A stretch of DNA of 64,000 bases from CAVRQM01 sp963732775 (GCA_963732775.1 CAVTAR010000003.1:601234-665233); one strand, 5' to 3'; positions 1 to 9,777 are shown, counted from the stretch's first letter. Program-made: numbers and translations. Notes: generated by a model from the letters alone, not told the origin.

Positions 1-2871
1 GGATCGCCTGCCAGCGGCGTCTCGCCGTCGCGCCGCTCGGCGTTGATGGCGAAGTCCACCATCATGATGCCGTTCTTCTTGACGATGCCGATCAGCAGGA
101 TGATGCCGATCAGCGCGATCACCGACAGGTCGTAGCCGAACAGCATCAGCATCAGCAGCGCGCCGACGCCGGCCGAGGGCAGGGTGGAGAGGATCGTCAG
201 CGGCAGGATGTAGCTCTCGTACAGGATGCCCAGGATGATGTAGACGGCGATCAGCGCGGCCGCGATCAGGTATGGCTGCGCTCGACAGCGAGGACTGGAA
301 CGCCTGCGCGGTGCCCTGGAACGTGCCCTGCAACGTCGGCCGGCGCGCCGATCTGCGCCATCGCCGCGTTGATCGCGCTCACCGCCTGGCCGAGGGCGAC
401 GTTCGGCGCCAGGTTGAACGAGATCGTCACCGCCGGGAACTGGCTCTGGTGGCTGATCGACAGCGGCTGCGACCGGCGTCGGTGTCCACCTTCACGAAGG
501 TCGACAGCGGCACCGCCTGGCCGCCGCTGCCACTTCACGTACAGCTTGTCCAGCGTCGCGAGCGTTGCCGCGTTCGGCGTCCGGCACCTCCAGGATCAGG
601 TGGTACGAGTTCACCTGCGTGAAGTACTGCGTCGACCTGCCGCTGCCCGAACGCATCGTACAGCGTGTCGTCGATCACCTGCGGCAGGATGCCGAAGCGC
701 GACGGCGGCGTCGCGGTCGATGGTCAGCGTCGCCGTGGTGCCGCCCATCTGCTGGTCGGTCGCGACGTCGCGCAGCTCCGCCAGGCGCTTCAGCCTGTCC
801 AGCACCTTGGGCGCCATGGCATAGAGCTCGTCGGCGTCGGCGTCCTGCAGGGTGAACTGGTATAGCGTCTTGGACAGCCGCGCGCCGACCTTCACGTCCT
901 GCGCCGCCTGCAGGAACAGCTGCCCCGCCCTCCACCGGCGGCAAGCTTCGGGCGCAGCCGGGCGATGATCTGCTGCGCCGATGACGTGCCGTTGCTCGAA
1001 CGGCTTCAGCGTCATGAACAACCGGCCGTTGTTGCCGGTCTGGCCGGCCGCCGGCGCCGACCAGCGAGGAGATGCCCTGCACGTCGGGATCGTCCAGCAC
1101 GATCGCCAGCAGGTCGTGCTGCACGCGGCGCATCTCCTTGAACGAGATGTCCTGCGCGCCCTCGGTGATGCCGAAGATCAGGCCGTTGTCCTGGTCGGGG
1201 AAGAAGCCCTTCGGGATCATGATGTACAGGAACACGGTCAGCGACAGCGTGGCCAGGAACACCAGCAGAGTGATGAAGCGGAACCGCAGCACGATGTCGA
1301 GCGTGCGCGCGGTAGAAGCCGATCATGCGCCTCGAAGCACGCGCTCGATCGACGCGGTAGAGCCAGCCGTGTGGCTGTGCTGCGTGGCGCAGGAAGCGCG
1401 AGCACATCATCGGCGTCAGCGTCAGCGACACGAACGCCGACACCACCACCGCGATGCTGACGGTCACGGCGAACTCGCGGAACAGCCGGCCGACGATGCC
1501 GCCCATCAGCAGCAGCGGGATGAACACCGCGATCAGCGAGAGCGCTGATCGAGACGATGGTGAAGCCGATCTCGCCGGCGCCTTTCAGCGCCGCCTCCAT
1601 CGGCTTCATGCCCTCCTCGATGTGGCGGTAGATGTTCTCCAGCATCACGATCGCGTCGTCGACGACGAAGCCGACCGCGATGGTCAGCGCCATCAGCGAC
1701 AGATTGTCCAGGCTGTAGTTGAGCAGGTACATCACCGCGAACGTGCCGATCAGCGCCAGCGGCACGGTGACGCTCGGGATGATGGTGGCCCAGACGTTGC
1801 GCAGGAACAGGAAGATCACCATCACCACCAGCGCCGATGGACAGCATCAGCGTGAACTGCACGTCCGTGCACCGAGGCGCGGATCGTCTGCGTGCGGTCG
1901 CTCACGACGTTCACGTGGATCGACGGCGGGATCGAGGCGATCAGGCTCGGCAGCTTGCGCCTTGATGCGCGTCCACCGTGTCGATCACGTTGGCGTCCGG
2001 CTGCTTGAAGATGATCAGCAGCACCGCCGGCTGGCCGTTCTGTGCCGCCGCCAGCCGGTCGTTCTCCGGCCCGTCGATGGCCCGGCCGATGTCGCGCACC
2101 CGCACCGGCGCGCCGTTGCGGTAGGCCAGCACGACGTTCTGGTACTCGGCCGCCGCGCGTCAGCTGGTCGTTGTCGTAGATGGTGAAGCTGCGGCGCGCG
2201 CCGTCGATCGTGCCCTTGGCGTTGTCGACCGTCGCGTTCACCAGCATCGGCCGCACGTCCTCCAGCGTCATGCCCATCGCCGCCAGCCGCGCCGGGTCCA
2301 CCTGCACCCGCACCGCGCGCTTCTGCTCGCCGCCGATGATACACCTGCGAGACGCCGCTGAGCTGGCTGATCTGCTGGCTCAGGATGTTGTCGGCGTAGT
2401 CGTCCACCTCGATCAGCGGCAGTTCGTCGGACGGTCACCGCCACGATCAGGATCGGGGCTGTCGGACGGGTTGACCTTGCGGTAGGTCGGCGGGCTGGGC
2501 AGCGTCTTCGGCAACTGCCCGCCGGCGGCGTTGATCTGGCTCTGGATGTCCTGCGCGGCGGCGTCGATGTTGCGGTTGAGGTCGAACTGCACCAGTGATC
2601 GTTGGTCTGGCCCAGCACGCTCACCGAGGTCATCTGCGCCACGCCCGGCGATCTGCGCGAACTGCCGCTCCAGCGGCTGGGCCACGGTGGCCGCCATCGT
2701 CTCGGGGCTGGCGCCGGGCAGCGTCGCGGACACCGAGATGGTCGGGAAATCCACCCGCGGCAGCGGTGCCACCGGCAGCAGCGGATAGGCGGCGAGCCCC
2801 ACCAGCAGGAGGGCCGCCATCAGCAGCGAGGTGCCGACCGGGCGGCGGATGAACGGGGTGGAGATGCTCAT
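1..2871 (-). pseudogene. RND multidrug efflux permease (MdtB/MdtC-like), multiply frameshifted, cut by window edge
   Basis: Inner-membrane proton-driven RND pump subunit. The N-terminus MSISTPFIRRPVGTSLLMAA at 2871 is typical of the family. Collinear segments in changing frames then follow: the pore-domain text after PRVDFPTISV, the repeat region around RAVRVQVDPARLAAMGM, the TM4 proton-relay stretch with VGFVVDDAIVMLENIYRH near 1660, the loop-to-TM stretch FREFAVTVSIAVVVSAF near 1460, and GIVKKNGIMMVDFAINAERR near 60. The sequence therefore runs off the window at base 1 with its order conserved. At least ten reading-frame changes occur. The ones I could resolve are one-base insertions (for example near 1543, 2342, 2457, 2650). 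It lies 10 bases downstream of the membrane-fusion gene, so this was an efflux operon. Real pseudogene or poor sequence cannot be separated here. Confidence 0.85.
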
Positions 2872-2881
2872 GCGCGCGCCG

Positions 2882-4037
2882 CTACCCGTTGGCCGGCGGC
2901 TGCGTGACCGCGACCCTGGTGCCGTTCTGCAGCCGCGACTGGCCGCCGGTCACGACCTGCGCGCCCTCGTCCAGGCCGCTGGCCGACCACCGCATCCTGG
3001 CCGTCGTCCTGCGTCACCTCGATCGGCTGGTTCACGACCGTCTGGTCCGGCTTCATCACGATACACGTACAGCCCGTTCGGCCCGTGCTGCACCGCCGAC
3101 CGTCGGCACCACCAGCGCGTGCGCCAGGGTGTCCACGCGCAGGTGGACGTTGACGAACTGGCCCGGCCACAGCCGGCTGTCCGGGTTGGCGAAGATCGGC
3201 CTTCAGCCGGATCGTGCCGGTGGCCGCATCGATCTGGTTGTCGATGGTCAGCAGCTCGCCCTGGCCCAGCTTCAGCCGGTCATCGCCGGCGAACGCCTCG
3301 GCCGGCAGGCTTGCCGCGCGCCATCGCGTCCTGCACCTGCGCCAGCGTGTCCTGCGGCAGGGTGAACACCACGGCGATGGGGTGGATCTGCGTCGACGCT
3401 CACGATCCCGGTCGCGTCGGTCGCGTGGACCAGGTTGCCGGCGTCGACCAGCCGCAGCCCCACCCTGCCGTCGATCGGCGAGCGCGACCGTCGCGTAATC
3501 GAGGTTGAGCTGCGCGCTGGCGATCTGCGCGTCGTCGCCCTGCAGCGTGGCCGCGGTCTGCTGCACGGTCGCCTGCTGCGTGTCCACCTGCTGGCGCGAG
3601 GCGAACTCGCTGCGGGCGAGGTTGGTATAGCGGCCGAGGTCGCGCTGGGCGTTGGCCATCCCGGCCTCGTCGGCCGCCCGCTTGGCCCGCGCCTGCGCCA
3701 GCGCGGCGGCATAGGGGCGCGGGTCGATCTGCACCAGCGGCTGGCCGGCGGTCACGTCCTGCCCCTCGGCGAACAGCACGCGCTCGATGGTGCCGTCGAC
3801 CCGGGCCCGCACCAGCACGGTGTTCAGCGCCTGCACGCTGCCGATGTTGCGCAGCACCACCGGCACGTCGCGCCGGGCGGCGGCGGCGACCTGCACCGGC
3901 ACGCCTTGCGGGCTCCCGGCCGGCGCGGTGGGTGCCTGTCCGTGCGCCCCGCCAGCCCCGCCTGCCACGCCGAGCAGGGCGAGCAGCCCGCACGCCACAC
4001 GCCGTCTCGCCACGCCCGTCACCTTCGGCATCACCAT
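2882..4037 (-). pseudogene. RND efflux membrane-fusion (periplasmic adaptor) protein, frameshifted C-terminal half
   Basis: Adaptor of the RND pump (HlyD/MdtA type), joining the inner-membrane permease to an outer-membrane channel. From the start at 4037 (ATG; a second ATG at 4031) there is a basic N-terminus and a hydrophobic signal segment. It is followed by the barrel-sandwich text IGSVQALNTVLVRARVDGTI, the lipoyl-like GQPLVQIDPRPY, and an alpha-hairpin rich in A, Q and R. The first ~180 codons are clean. Below about 3490 the frame changes several times, although family text (VGLRLVDAGNLV, GTIRLKADL) is recognisable in other frames down to a stop at 2882. It is upstream of and co-oriented with the permease. 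No outer-membrane component is visible nearby. Confidence 0.82.
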
Positions 4038-4104
4038 CGCTCGCTCACATGGGCAGCCCGCGCGATATGGCAGTGCCGAGCGCAGTGCAGCATGGCTGTC
4101 CTCC

Positions 4105-4136
4105 GCCCTCCAGTCACGAGGCCCTCCAGTCACGAG
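4105..4136. repeat. 16-bp perfect tandem duplication
   Basis: The unit gccctccagtcacgag occurs twice back to back in the divergent intergenic region between the efflux adaptor and the acyl-CoA-dehydrogenase-like gene. The rest of this 174-base gap shows no gene. Confidence 0.9.
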
Positions 4137-4211
4137 GCGGGGAGCCAACGCGGCAGCCGCCGCCTCGCTCCCGCCGGAACCGGCGACCCGGCCGAGCGTT
4201 GCGCCACCGTG

Positions 4212-5315
4212 ATGGAACCCGGTCCCGTCCCCGACCTGCCGCTGCAGACCCGGCGCTTCCTGGGCCGTCTGTCGCCGGTGGTGGACGCCGTGCTGGCCGA
4301 CCCGGCGCGGGTCGAGCGCGAGGCGCGCTTCCCGGGCGAGCTGGCGGCCGCCCTGCACGACAGCGGCGTGCTGGCCGCGCCGCTGCCGCAGCACCTGGGC
4401 GGCCTCGGGCTCGGCACCGAGCCGAACGCCGCCGGCGCCTGCTGCGCCTGGCTGCGCGCGCTGGGCCACGCCTGGCTGCCGCTCGGCCGGCTGTTCGAGG
4501 GCCACCTGAACGCGCTGCGGCTGGTGATGCTCTACGGCACCGCCGAGCAGGCCGAGCGCGCCGCCGAGGACGCCCGGCGCGGCCACCTGTTCGCGATCTG
4601 GGCCGCCGAGCACCCGGCCGACCCGGTGCGCGTCGAGGCGGGGCGCCTGGCCGGGCAGAAGACCTTCGCCTCCGGTGCCGGCATCGTCACCCGCGCGCTG
4701 GTCACCGCGCAGGACCGCGGCGAGCGGCTGTTCCTGGTCGACGTGCCCGAGGGCGAGGCCCGCGTGCGCGCCCGCCCCGACCTGCACGGCATGCGCGGCG
4801 CCGGCACCGCGGCCATCGACCTCACCGGCCTCGACGCGGACCCGGCGCGCGCCATCGGCGCCGCCGGCGACTACATGCGCCAGCCGGAGATCTCGCTCGG
4901 CGCCTGGCGCCCGCTGGCGGTGCTGTCGGGCGGGCTCGCGGCACTGGTGGAGGCGCTGCAATCCGAGCTGCGCGCCCGCGGCCGCGCCGCCGAGCCGCAC
5001 CAATCGGCCCGCCTGGGCGCCTGCCTCGCGGCCGAGGAGACGACCCGGCTCTGGTCGATGCGCGCCGCCATCCTGGCCGAGACGCACGCCGACGAGGACG
5101 CCGCCAACTACGTGAAGCTCGCCCGGCACGCGGTCGACGCCGCCTGTGCGGAGGCGATCCAGACGGTGCAGCGCGCCGCCGGCCTCGCCGCCCTGGCGCG
5201 GCCGCACCCGATCGAGCGGATGTGCCGCGACCTCGCGACCTACCTGCGCCAGCCGGCGCTCGACCAGTCGGTCGACGAGGCGGCGGCGCACTTCCTCAAC
5301 CGGCCGCTGCCGTGA
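4212..5315 (+). CDS. Acyl-CoA dehydrogenase-like flavoprotein
   Basis: A 367-residue protein with the acyl-CoA dehydrogenase fold. It has an N-terminal helical part with LAAALHDSGVLAAPLPQHLGG (residues ~40-60), a middle beta part, and a C-terminal helical bundle with HPIERMCRDLATYLRQP resembling the ACAD C-terminal helices. The ATG at 4212 was chosen because upstream codons are proline/arginine-rich shadow sequence. It heads a co-directional set with a PIG-L deacetylase and a methyltransferase, with a glycosyltransferase converging on them. This four-gene set recurs in Rhizobiales and Acetobacteraceae, so a role in building or modifying a glycolipid or surface glycan is likelier than beta-oxidation. 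The substrate is unknown and I did not locate the catalytic glutamate with certainty. Confidence 0.75.
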   Translation: MEPGPVPDLPLQTRRFLGRLSPVVDAVLADPARVEREARFPGELAAALHDSGVLAAPLPQHLGGLGLGTEPNAAGACCAWLRALGHAWLPLGRLFEGHLNALRLVMLYGTAEQAERAAEDARRGHLFAIWAAEHPADPVRVEAGRLAGQKTFASGAGIVTRALVTAQDRGERLFLVDVPEGEARVRARPDLHGMRGAGTAAIDLTGLDADPARAIGAAGDYMRQPEISLGAWRPLAVLSGGLAALVEALQSELRARGRAAEPHQSARLGACLAAEETTRLWSMRAAILAETHADEDAANYVKLARHAVDAACAEAIQTVQRAAGLAALARPHPIERMCRDLATYLRQPALDQSVDEAAAHFLNRPLP

Positions 5316-5370
5316 TTCCGCTGCCATGATCCCGCTCATACCAGCAGCCGAAGGGATTGACAGTCGAAGG

Positions 5371-5455
5371 CCCCACCCGGCCTTTCGGGCCACTCTCCCC
5401 AAGATGGGGAGGGAAAGCTCTCCCTCCCCCTTGTGGGGAGGGCCGGGGTGGGGGT
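5371..5455. repeat. REP-like intergenic palindromic repeat, copy 1
   Basis: A C-rich left arm beginning ccccacccggcc and a G-rich right arm ending ggccggggtgggg enclose two inner arms, ctccccaagatggggag and ctccctcccccttgtggggag. It can fold into an imperfect nested hairpin. Related copies lie at 14514-14611 and 24918-25006, always between genes. It sits between the acyl-CoA-dehydrogenase-like and PIG-L genes. Confidence 0.8.
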
Positions 5456-5503
5456 CGGACGAGCCAGAAGTTGCGGCCCCTGGTATCACATGATCCCGCT
5501 GCC

Positions 5504-6238
5504 ATGATCCGGGCCGACCTCGCGCGGGCTCGCATCGAGGCGCTGCCGCTGCTCGACTTCGGCGCGCTGTTCGGCGCCGGCCCGGTGCTGGTGCTGGCGC
5601 CGCATCAGGACGACGAGTCGCTGGCCTGCGGCGGGATGCTCGCCGAGGCCGCCGCGCGCGGCGTCGCGGCCCACGTCGCCTTCCTGACCGACGGCGGCAT
5701 GTCGCACCCGGGCAGCCCCACCTGGCCGCGCCCGCGCCTCGTGGCCGAGCGCCGCGCCGAGGCGTTGCGCGCCACCGCCATCCTGGGCGTGCCGCCACGC
5801 CGCGTCGCCTTCCTCGACCAGCCCGACGGCGCGGCGCCGCACGACGGCCCGGCCTTCGCGGCGGCGCTGGATCGGCTCTGCGCGCTGCTCCGCCAGCACG
5901 CCGTCGCCACGCTGTGCGCGAGCTGGGTCGGCGACCCGCACGGCGACCACGGCTCGGCCGCCCGGCTCGCGGCGGCGGCGGCCAGCAGCACCGGCGCGCA
6001 CCACCTCGCCTACCCGGTCTGGGCCTGGACCGTGCCCGACGCGGCGCCGCTGCCGCCCGTCGCCGGCGGCGCGCGGCTCGACATGGGTCGCCACCTCGCC
6101 ACCAAGCGCCGCGCCATCGCGGCCCACGCCACCCAGCATCGCGGACTGATCGACGACGACCCGGCCGGCTTCCACCTGCCCGACGAGTTCCTGGGGTTCT
6201 TCAACCGCGACTGGGAAGCCTTCCTGGAGCCGCCGTGA
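5504..6238 (+). CDS. PIG-L family deacetylase
   Basis: A zinc-dependent deacetylase of the LmbE/PIG-L family (244 residues), which removes acetyl groups from N-acetylated sugars or sugar conjugates. The N-terminal Rossmann-like core carries LAPHQDDESLACGG, the family metal and catalytic motif (His, Asp-Asp-Glu), near residue 30. A second metal-site segment GDPHGDH lies near residue 145. ATG 5504 fits the family N-terminus. The gene ends in a GTGA overlap with the methyltransferase, implying translational coupling. Context points to a glycan or glycolipid substrate; the exact one cannot be read from sequence. Confidence 0.88.
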   Translation: MIRADLARARIEALPLLDFGALFGAGPVLVLAPHQDDESLACGGMLAEAAARGVAAHVAFLTDGGMSHPGSPTWPRPRLVAERRAEALRATAILGVPPRRVAFLDQPDGAAPHDGPAFAAALDRLCALLRQHAVATLCASWVGDPHGDHGSAARLAAAAASSTGAHHLAYPVWAWTVPDAAPLPPVAGGARLDMGRHLATKRRAIAAHATQHRGLIDDDPAGFHLPDEFLGFFNRDWEAFLEPP

Positions 6239-6876
6239 CCGGCGCCAGCACGCCCCACGCCAGCACGCCCGGCGCCCGCACGCCCGGTTCCAGCACGCCC
6301 GGTTCCAGCACGCCCGACGCCTTCTTCGAGCGCCTCTATGCCGGCAACCCCGACCCGTGGCGCTTCACCTCCAGCCGCTACGAGCGCGAGAAGTACCGCG
6401 CCACGCTGGCCGCCCTGCCGCGCGCGAAGTTCCGGGCCGGCCTCGAGGTGGGCTGCTCGATCGGCGTGCTGACCCGCCTGCTGGCCAGGCGCTGCCGCAC
6501 CCTGCTCGCGGTGGACGTGGCCGAGGCGGCGCTGCGCGAGGCCCGTCGCCGCACCCGCGGCCTCGCCGGCGTCGCCGTGCGGCGGTGCCGCGTGCCGGCG
6601 GAGTTCCCCGACCGCCGCTTCGACCTGATCGTGCTGTCGGAGGTGCTCTACTTCCTGTCGGCCGCCGACCTGGTGGCGCTCGCGGATCGGGTGCTCCGCG
6701 CGCTGCAGCCGGGCGGGGTGCTGCTCCTGGTCAACTGGACCGGCGCCACCGGCACGCCGCTGCCCGGTGCGCCCGCGACGGCGGTGTTCGTCGGCCGGCT
6801 CGGCGGCCGGCTGCGCCGCCTCACTCGGCGGCGACGGCCCGGATACGCGATGCTGGTGTTGCGCCGGCCGCGCTGA
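6235..6876 (+). CDS. SAM-dependent methyltransferase (NodS-like)
   Basis: A class I methyltransferase of 213 residues. GTG start at 6235 overlaps the PIG-L stop as GTGA. Residues ~1-28 are a short low-complexity repeat (TPGSS and STPG units). Then FFERLYAGNPDPWRFTSSRYE, typical of NodS-type N-methyltransferases, leads into the SAM-binding motif LEVGCSIGVLTRLLA near residue 68 and the acidic post-motif AVDVAEAAL. The strand-4 region is FDLIVLSEVLYFL. It probably methylates the amino group exposed by the PIG-L deacetylase, as NodS acts after NodB; this is inference from order. Its 3' end overlaps the convergent glycosyltransferase by 56 bases. Confidence 0.82.
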   Translation: MTGASTPHASTPGARTPGSSTPGSSTPDAFFERLYAGNPDPWRFTSSRYEREKYRATLAALPRAKFRAGLEVGCSIGVLTRLLARRCRTLLAVDVAEAALREARRRTRGLAGVAVRRCRVPAEFPDRRFDLIVLSEVLYFLSAADLVALADRVLRALQPGGVLLLVNWTGATGTPLPGAPATAVFVGRLGGRLRRLTRRRRPGYAMLVLRRPR

Positions 6877-7966
6877 GCAGGGGGTCGGGCCGCGACGACC
6901 AGCGCGCCAGCAGCGACCGCGCGACGCCCGCCTCTGCCACCACGTGCAGCGCCGGCACGGGCCGGCGCGGCAGGCCGGGGCTCGCCGCCTCGACGCCGGC
7001 CCAGGCGGCGCCGAAACACTCCGCGGCGAGCAGCTCGGCCAGCCTGGGCAGGCTTACGCCGAGCGCCGCGGCCAGCTCCGCCGGCACCCTCCCGGCGCCA
7101 TGGGCCATGCGGGCCGCCCGCCGCAGCCGCAGCCGCCGCACCGCGTCCCGCGCCGGCTCCAGCCGGTCGTCGAGGAACAGGTCGGGCGCGGTCAGCCGGC
7201 GGCGAATGGTGTCGGCCATGCCGCCGGCCGCCCTGCCCTCAGTGCGGCCCGAGACCACCACGAACACGTCCGGGTCGTGCCGCACGCGCCGGCCGGCCCG
7301 CCGCAGCCGCTCGGCGAAGGCGCGATCCTCGCCGAGCGGGATCGGCGCGAGGCCGCCCACCGCGCGGTAGGCCGCCACCCTCACGGCGATGCTGGCGCCG
7401 GATTCCTCGGTGTGGCGCGGCCACGGGTCGGCCGGGTCGGGATCGATCCTGGCGGCCAGTTCGTCGAGCAGCGCCGCATAGGCGCATTCCCGCGCATCCG
7501 CCTCGTGCAGCGCGCGCGGGATGGCGCGGGCCTCGATCCGGTCGATCACGGCGCGGCCCATCACCGCCTCGGCCCCCGCATCGAGGGCGGCGCGGTTGCG
7601 CGCGAGCCAGTCCGGCGGGGCCGCGCCGTCGGCATCGGTGGTCAGCACGACCCCGGACGCGTCGGCCAGGGCGGCCGCGGACGCCATCGCGAGCGATCGC
7701 GCCACCCCGGCATGGGCGCGCTCGGGCGCCAGCGTGACCTCGTCGAGACGCACGGGAAACGGCAACGCCGGCGCCAGCGCGCGCACGATCGCCGCCGTCT
7801 GGTCGGTGCAGTTGTTGAGCAGCAGCACCACCGCGGTTGGCACGCGAGGCGCCTGTCGCGCCAGCGCCTCGAGGCACGCCGCGATGCGCTGCGCTTCGTC
7901 GCGCACCGGGATTGCGATGATGTGGCGGCTCGTGCCGGGTGGGTCGCCGCCGAAGGGTCGTTGCAC
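6821..7966 (-). CDS. Glycosyltransferase family 2
   Basis: A 381-residue GT-A glycosyltransferase. The N-terminal nucleotide-binding strand HIIAIPVRDEAQRIAACLEAL and the metal-binding TTDADGAAPPDWL (DxD type) near residue 108 are clear. SGASIAVRVAAYRAVGG and a later GEDRAF match the acceptor side of family 2 enzymes. Start is GTG at 7966. It is antisense to and converges with the methyltransferase, sharing 56 bases, an arrangement common for this gene set. It likely adds a sugar to the same product handled by the three + strand genes upstream. Confidence 0.82.
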   Translation of the reverse strand: MQRPFGGDPPGTSRHIIAIPVRDEAQRIAACLEALARQAPRVPTAVVLLLNNCTDQTAAIVRALAPALPFPVRLDEVTLAPERAHAGVARSLAMASAAALADASGVVLTTDADGAAPPDWLARNRAALDAGAEAVMGRAVIDRIEARAIPRALHEADARECAYAALLDELAARIDPDPADPWPRHTEESGASIAVRVAAYRAVGGLAPIPLGEDRAFAERLRRAGRRVRHDPDVFVVVSGRTEGRAAGGMADTIRRRLTAPDLFLDDRLEPARDAVRRLRLRRAARMAHGAGRVPAELAAALGVSLPRLAELLAAECFGAAWAGVEAASPGLPRRPVPALHVVAEAGVARSLLARWSSRPDPLLSAAGATPASRIRAVAAE

Positions 7967-8011
7967 CTGGCCGCAACGAGGTGGCCGCGCGCGGGTTCCC
8001 TGGCTGGACGC

Positions 8012-8278
8012 CTACTCCTCGTCGTCGTCCTCGTCGGGATCGTCCTGGTGCTCGTAGTACCAGTCGAGCACGTCGTCGTGGAAGTCCGGGTCCTTCAGCA
8101 GCCGCATCGCCAGCGCCAGCGCGATCTCCGGTGCCGCCGAGCTGTCCGGGGTGCCCTCCGGCAGGTCGGCGCCGGTCACGACCCGGACCGACATCGAGCC
8201 GTCGTCCTCGCCGATGATCAGCGCCACCTCGTTGCGCTCGAGGTCCACCGCCGTCGTCTCCCGCTCCCGTTGCGTCAT
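8012..8278 (-). CDS. Hypothetical acidic small protein
   Basis: 88 residues from ATG 8278 (an upstream ATG at 8332 would add 18 residues). The sequence is acidic, with VALIIGEDDGSMSVRVVTG in the middle, a helix ALALAMRLLKDPDFHDDVLDW, and a tail of Asp/Glu. There is no signal peptide or membrane segment. I do not recognise the family. Base composition and codon use match the neighbours, so it looks like a real cytosolic gene. It is alone on this strand, 45 bases upstream of the glycosyltransferase start, and could be co-transcribed with it. Confidence 0.6.
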   Translation of the reverse strand: MTQRERETTAVDLERNEVALIIGEDDGSMSVRVVTGADLPEGTPDSSAAPEIALALAMRLLKDPDFHDDVLDWYYEHQDDPDEDDDEE

Positions 8279-8386
8279 CGCCCGCCCTTCCGCCCCGCCT
8301 TCGGCCGCTGCCTCGCGGCTGCTTAGCAGCATGTCCCGCGCGCCAAAACCCCGCGTGCCAAACCCCGGCGCGACCCCAGGCGGCCG

Positions 8387-8671
8387 TCAGACCATCTGCC
8401 CGCGCAAGAAACCCAGGGCCGGCAGCGGCGTCCAGCGGCGCGGCAGGTCGGCGCGGCGGATCGGCGCCACGCTGTAGTGGGGAACACCCTGGCGGCTCGA
8501 CCGCAGCAGCCCCGCATAGGCGCGCACCTGCTGCTCGCGCCAGGCGCGGTCGGCCAGCGCCGCGGCCCGGGTGGGATAGACGTCGGCGATGCGCTCCGTG
8601 CGTCCCACGCAGGCCACCACGGCCCAGACAGTCTCGTCGCCGGCGCGCTGCAGCTTGACGACATCGCCCAT
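8387..8671 (-). CDS. Hypothetical protein, 94 aa
   Basis: Begins MGDVVKLQRAGDETVWAVVACVG and ends LPALGFLRGQMV. It is basic, with no membrane segment or obvious motif. The N-terminal strands and the helical AALADRAWREQQVRAYA suggest a small alpha/beta protein. No function is recognised. It precedes the acidic small protein by about 108 bases and is divergent from the epimerase gene. Confidence 0.55.
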   Translation of the reverse strand: MGDVVKLQRAGDETVWAVVACVGRTERIADVYPTRAAALADRAWREQQVRAYAGLLRSSRQGVPHYSVAPIRRADLPRRWTPLPALGFLRGQMV

Positions 8672-8745
8672 ACCAGGGCGAGCCTAATGCCGCGACCCGC
8701 CGACCGCCACCACCTGCGCGCCGCGCGCTTGTGCGCCTCCCCGGC

Positions 8746-9768
8746 ATGGGCGATGTACCCGCCGTGCCAGCCAATCGTCACCTCGTCCTGGGCGGCAGCG
8801 GCTTCATCGGCCGGCATCTGGCCCTGGCGCTGCTGCGCCGCGGCGAGACCGTCGTGGTCGCCGACCGCCACCCGCCGCGCGCGCTGCCCGCCGCCATGCT
8901 GCCCGCCGCCGCGCCGCGCGCCGCCTTCGTCGCGCTGGACCTGGCCACGGCCGACCTCGCGGCGCTGCTGCAGGACGGCGACGTGGTCCACCACTGCGCC
9001 TGGTCGACCATCCCGAAGACCGCCAACGACGACCCGCTCGCCGACCTCGACACCAACCTGCGCGGCACCCTGCGGCTGCTGGACGCGCTGGCCGCCCGCG
9101 CCGGCACCCGGCTGGTGTTCGCCTCCTCGGGCGGCACCGTCTACGGCCGGCTGCGCGAGACGCCGGTGCGCGAGGACCATCCGCTCGACCCGATCACCGC
9201 CTACGGCGTCTCGAAGCTCGCGGCGGAGAAGTACATCGGCTTCTACCGCGCGAGCCGCGGCCTCGATGCCCGCATCGCCCGCATCTCCAACCCCTACGGC
9301 ATCGGCCAGGACCCGTGGCGCAAGCAGGGGGCGGCCAGCGTGTTCCTGCACCGCGCCCTGGCCGGCCAGCCGATCGAGGTCTGGGGCGACGGCAGCGTGG
9401 TGCGCGACTACCTGCACGTCGCCGACCTCACCGCCGGCCTGCTGGCGCTCGCCGACGCCCCGGCGACCGCCTCGGGCCCGGCCGTGTTCAACCTCGGCAG
9501 CGGCGAGGGCGTGTCCATCGACCGGCTGCTCGCCGCCTTGGGCGCGCGGCTGCAGCGGGCGCTGGCGGTCGACTACCTCGGCGCCCGCGCCTTCGACGTG
9601 CCGGTCAACGTGCTCGACATCTCCCGCGCCCGTGAGCATCTCGGCTGGTCGCCGCGGCTCGACCTCGCCGCCGGGCTCGACCGCGCGGTCCTCGACCACG
9701 CCGCCGGCCTGCGCGACCACTCGACGCTGCTGGACGAGGCCGCGGGCGCTCGCCGCGCCGCCGCCTGA
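8746..9768 (+). CDS. NAD-dependent sugar epimerase/dehydratase
   Basis: An extended-SDR enzyme acting on a nucleotide sugar, 340 residues. LVLGGSGFIGRHLALALL near residue 13 is the NAD-binding GxxGxxG motif. The catalytic serine region is FASSGGTVYG and the Tyr-Lys pair lies in ITAYGVSKLAAEKY. RISNPYGIGQDPWRKQG and VRDYLHVADL are typical of the UDP-glucose 4-epimerase group. ATG 8746 is preferred over GTG 8731 because it directly precedes the conserved N-terminus. It converges with the methyltransferase at 9778 and presumably supplies a sugar donor for nearby surface-glycan genes; the sugar itself is not predictable. Confidence 0.85.
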   Translation: MGDVPAVPANRHLVLGGSGFIGRHLALALLRRGETVVVADRHPPRALPAAMLPAAAPRAAFVALDLATADLAALLQDGDVVHHCAWSTIPKTANDDPLADLDTNLRGTLRLLDALAARAGTRLVFASSGGTVYGRLRETPVREDHPLDPITAYGVSKLAAEKYIGFYRASRGLDARIARISNPYGIGQDPWRKQGAASVFLHRALAGQPIEVWGDGSVVRDYLHVADLTAGLLALADAPATASGPAVFNLGSGEGVSIDRLLAALGARLQRALAVDYLGARAFDVPVNVLDISRAREHLGWSPRLDLAAGLDRAVLDHAAGLRDHSTLLDEAAGARRAAA

Positions 9769-9777
9769 ACCTTCTCG

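Noticed and set aside
2868..5798. 976-codon open frame on the minus strand
   Set aside because: Only its last third matches the efflux adaptor. The rest is the antisense shadow of the acyl-CoA-dehydrogenase-like gene with Arg/Gly/Ala-rich low-complexity text, common at this G+C content.
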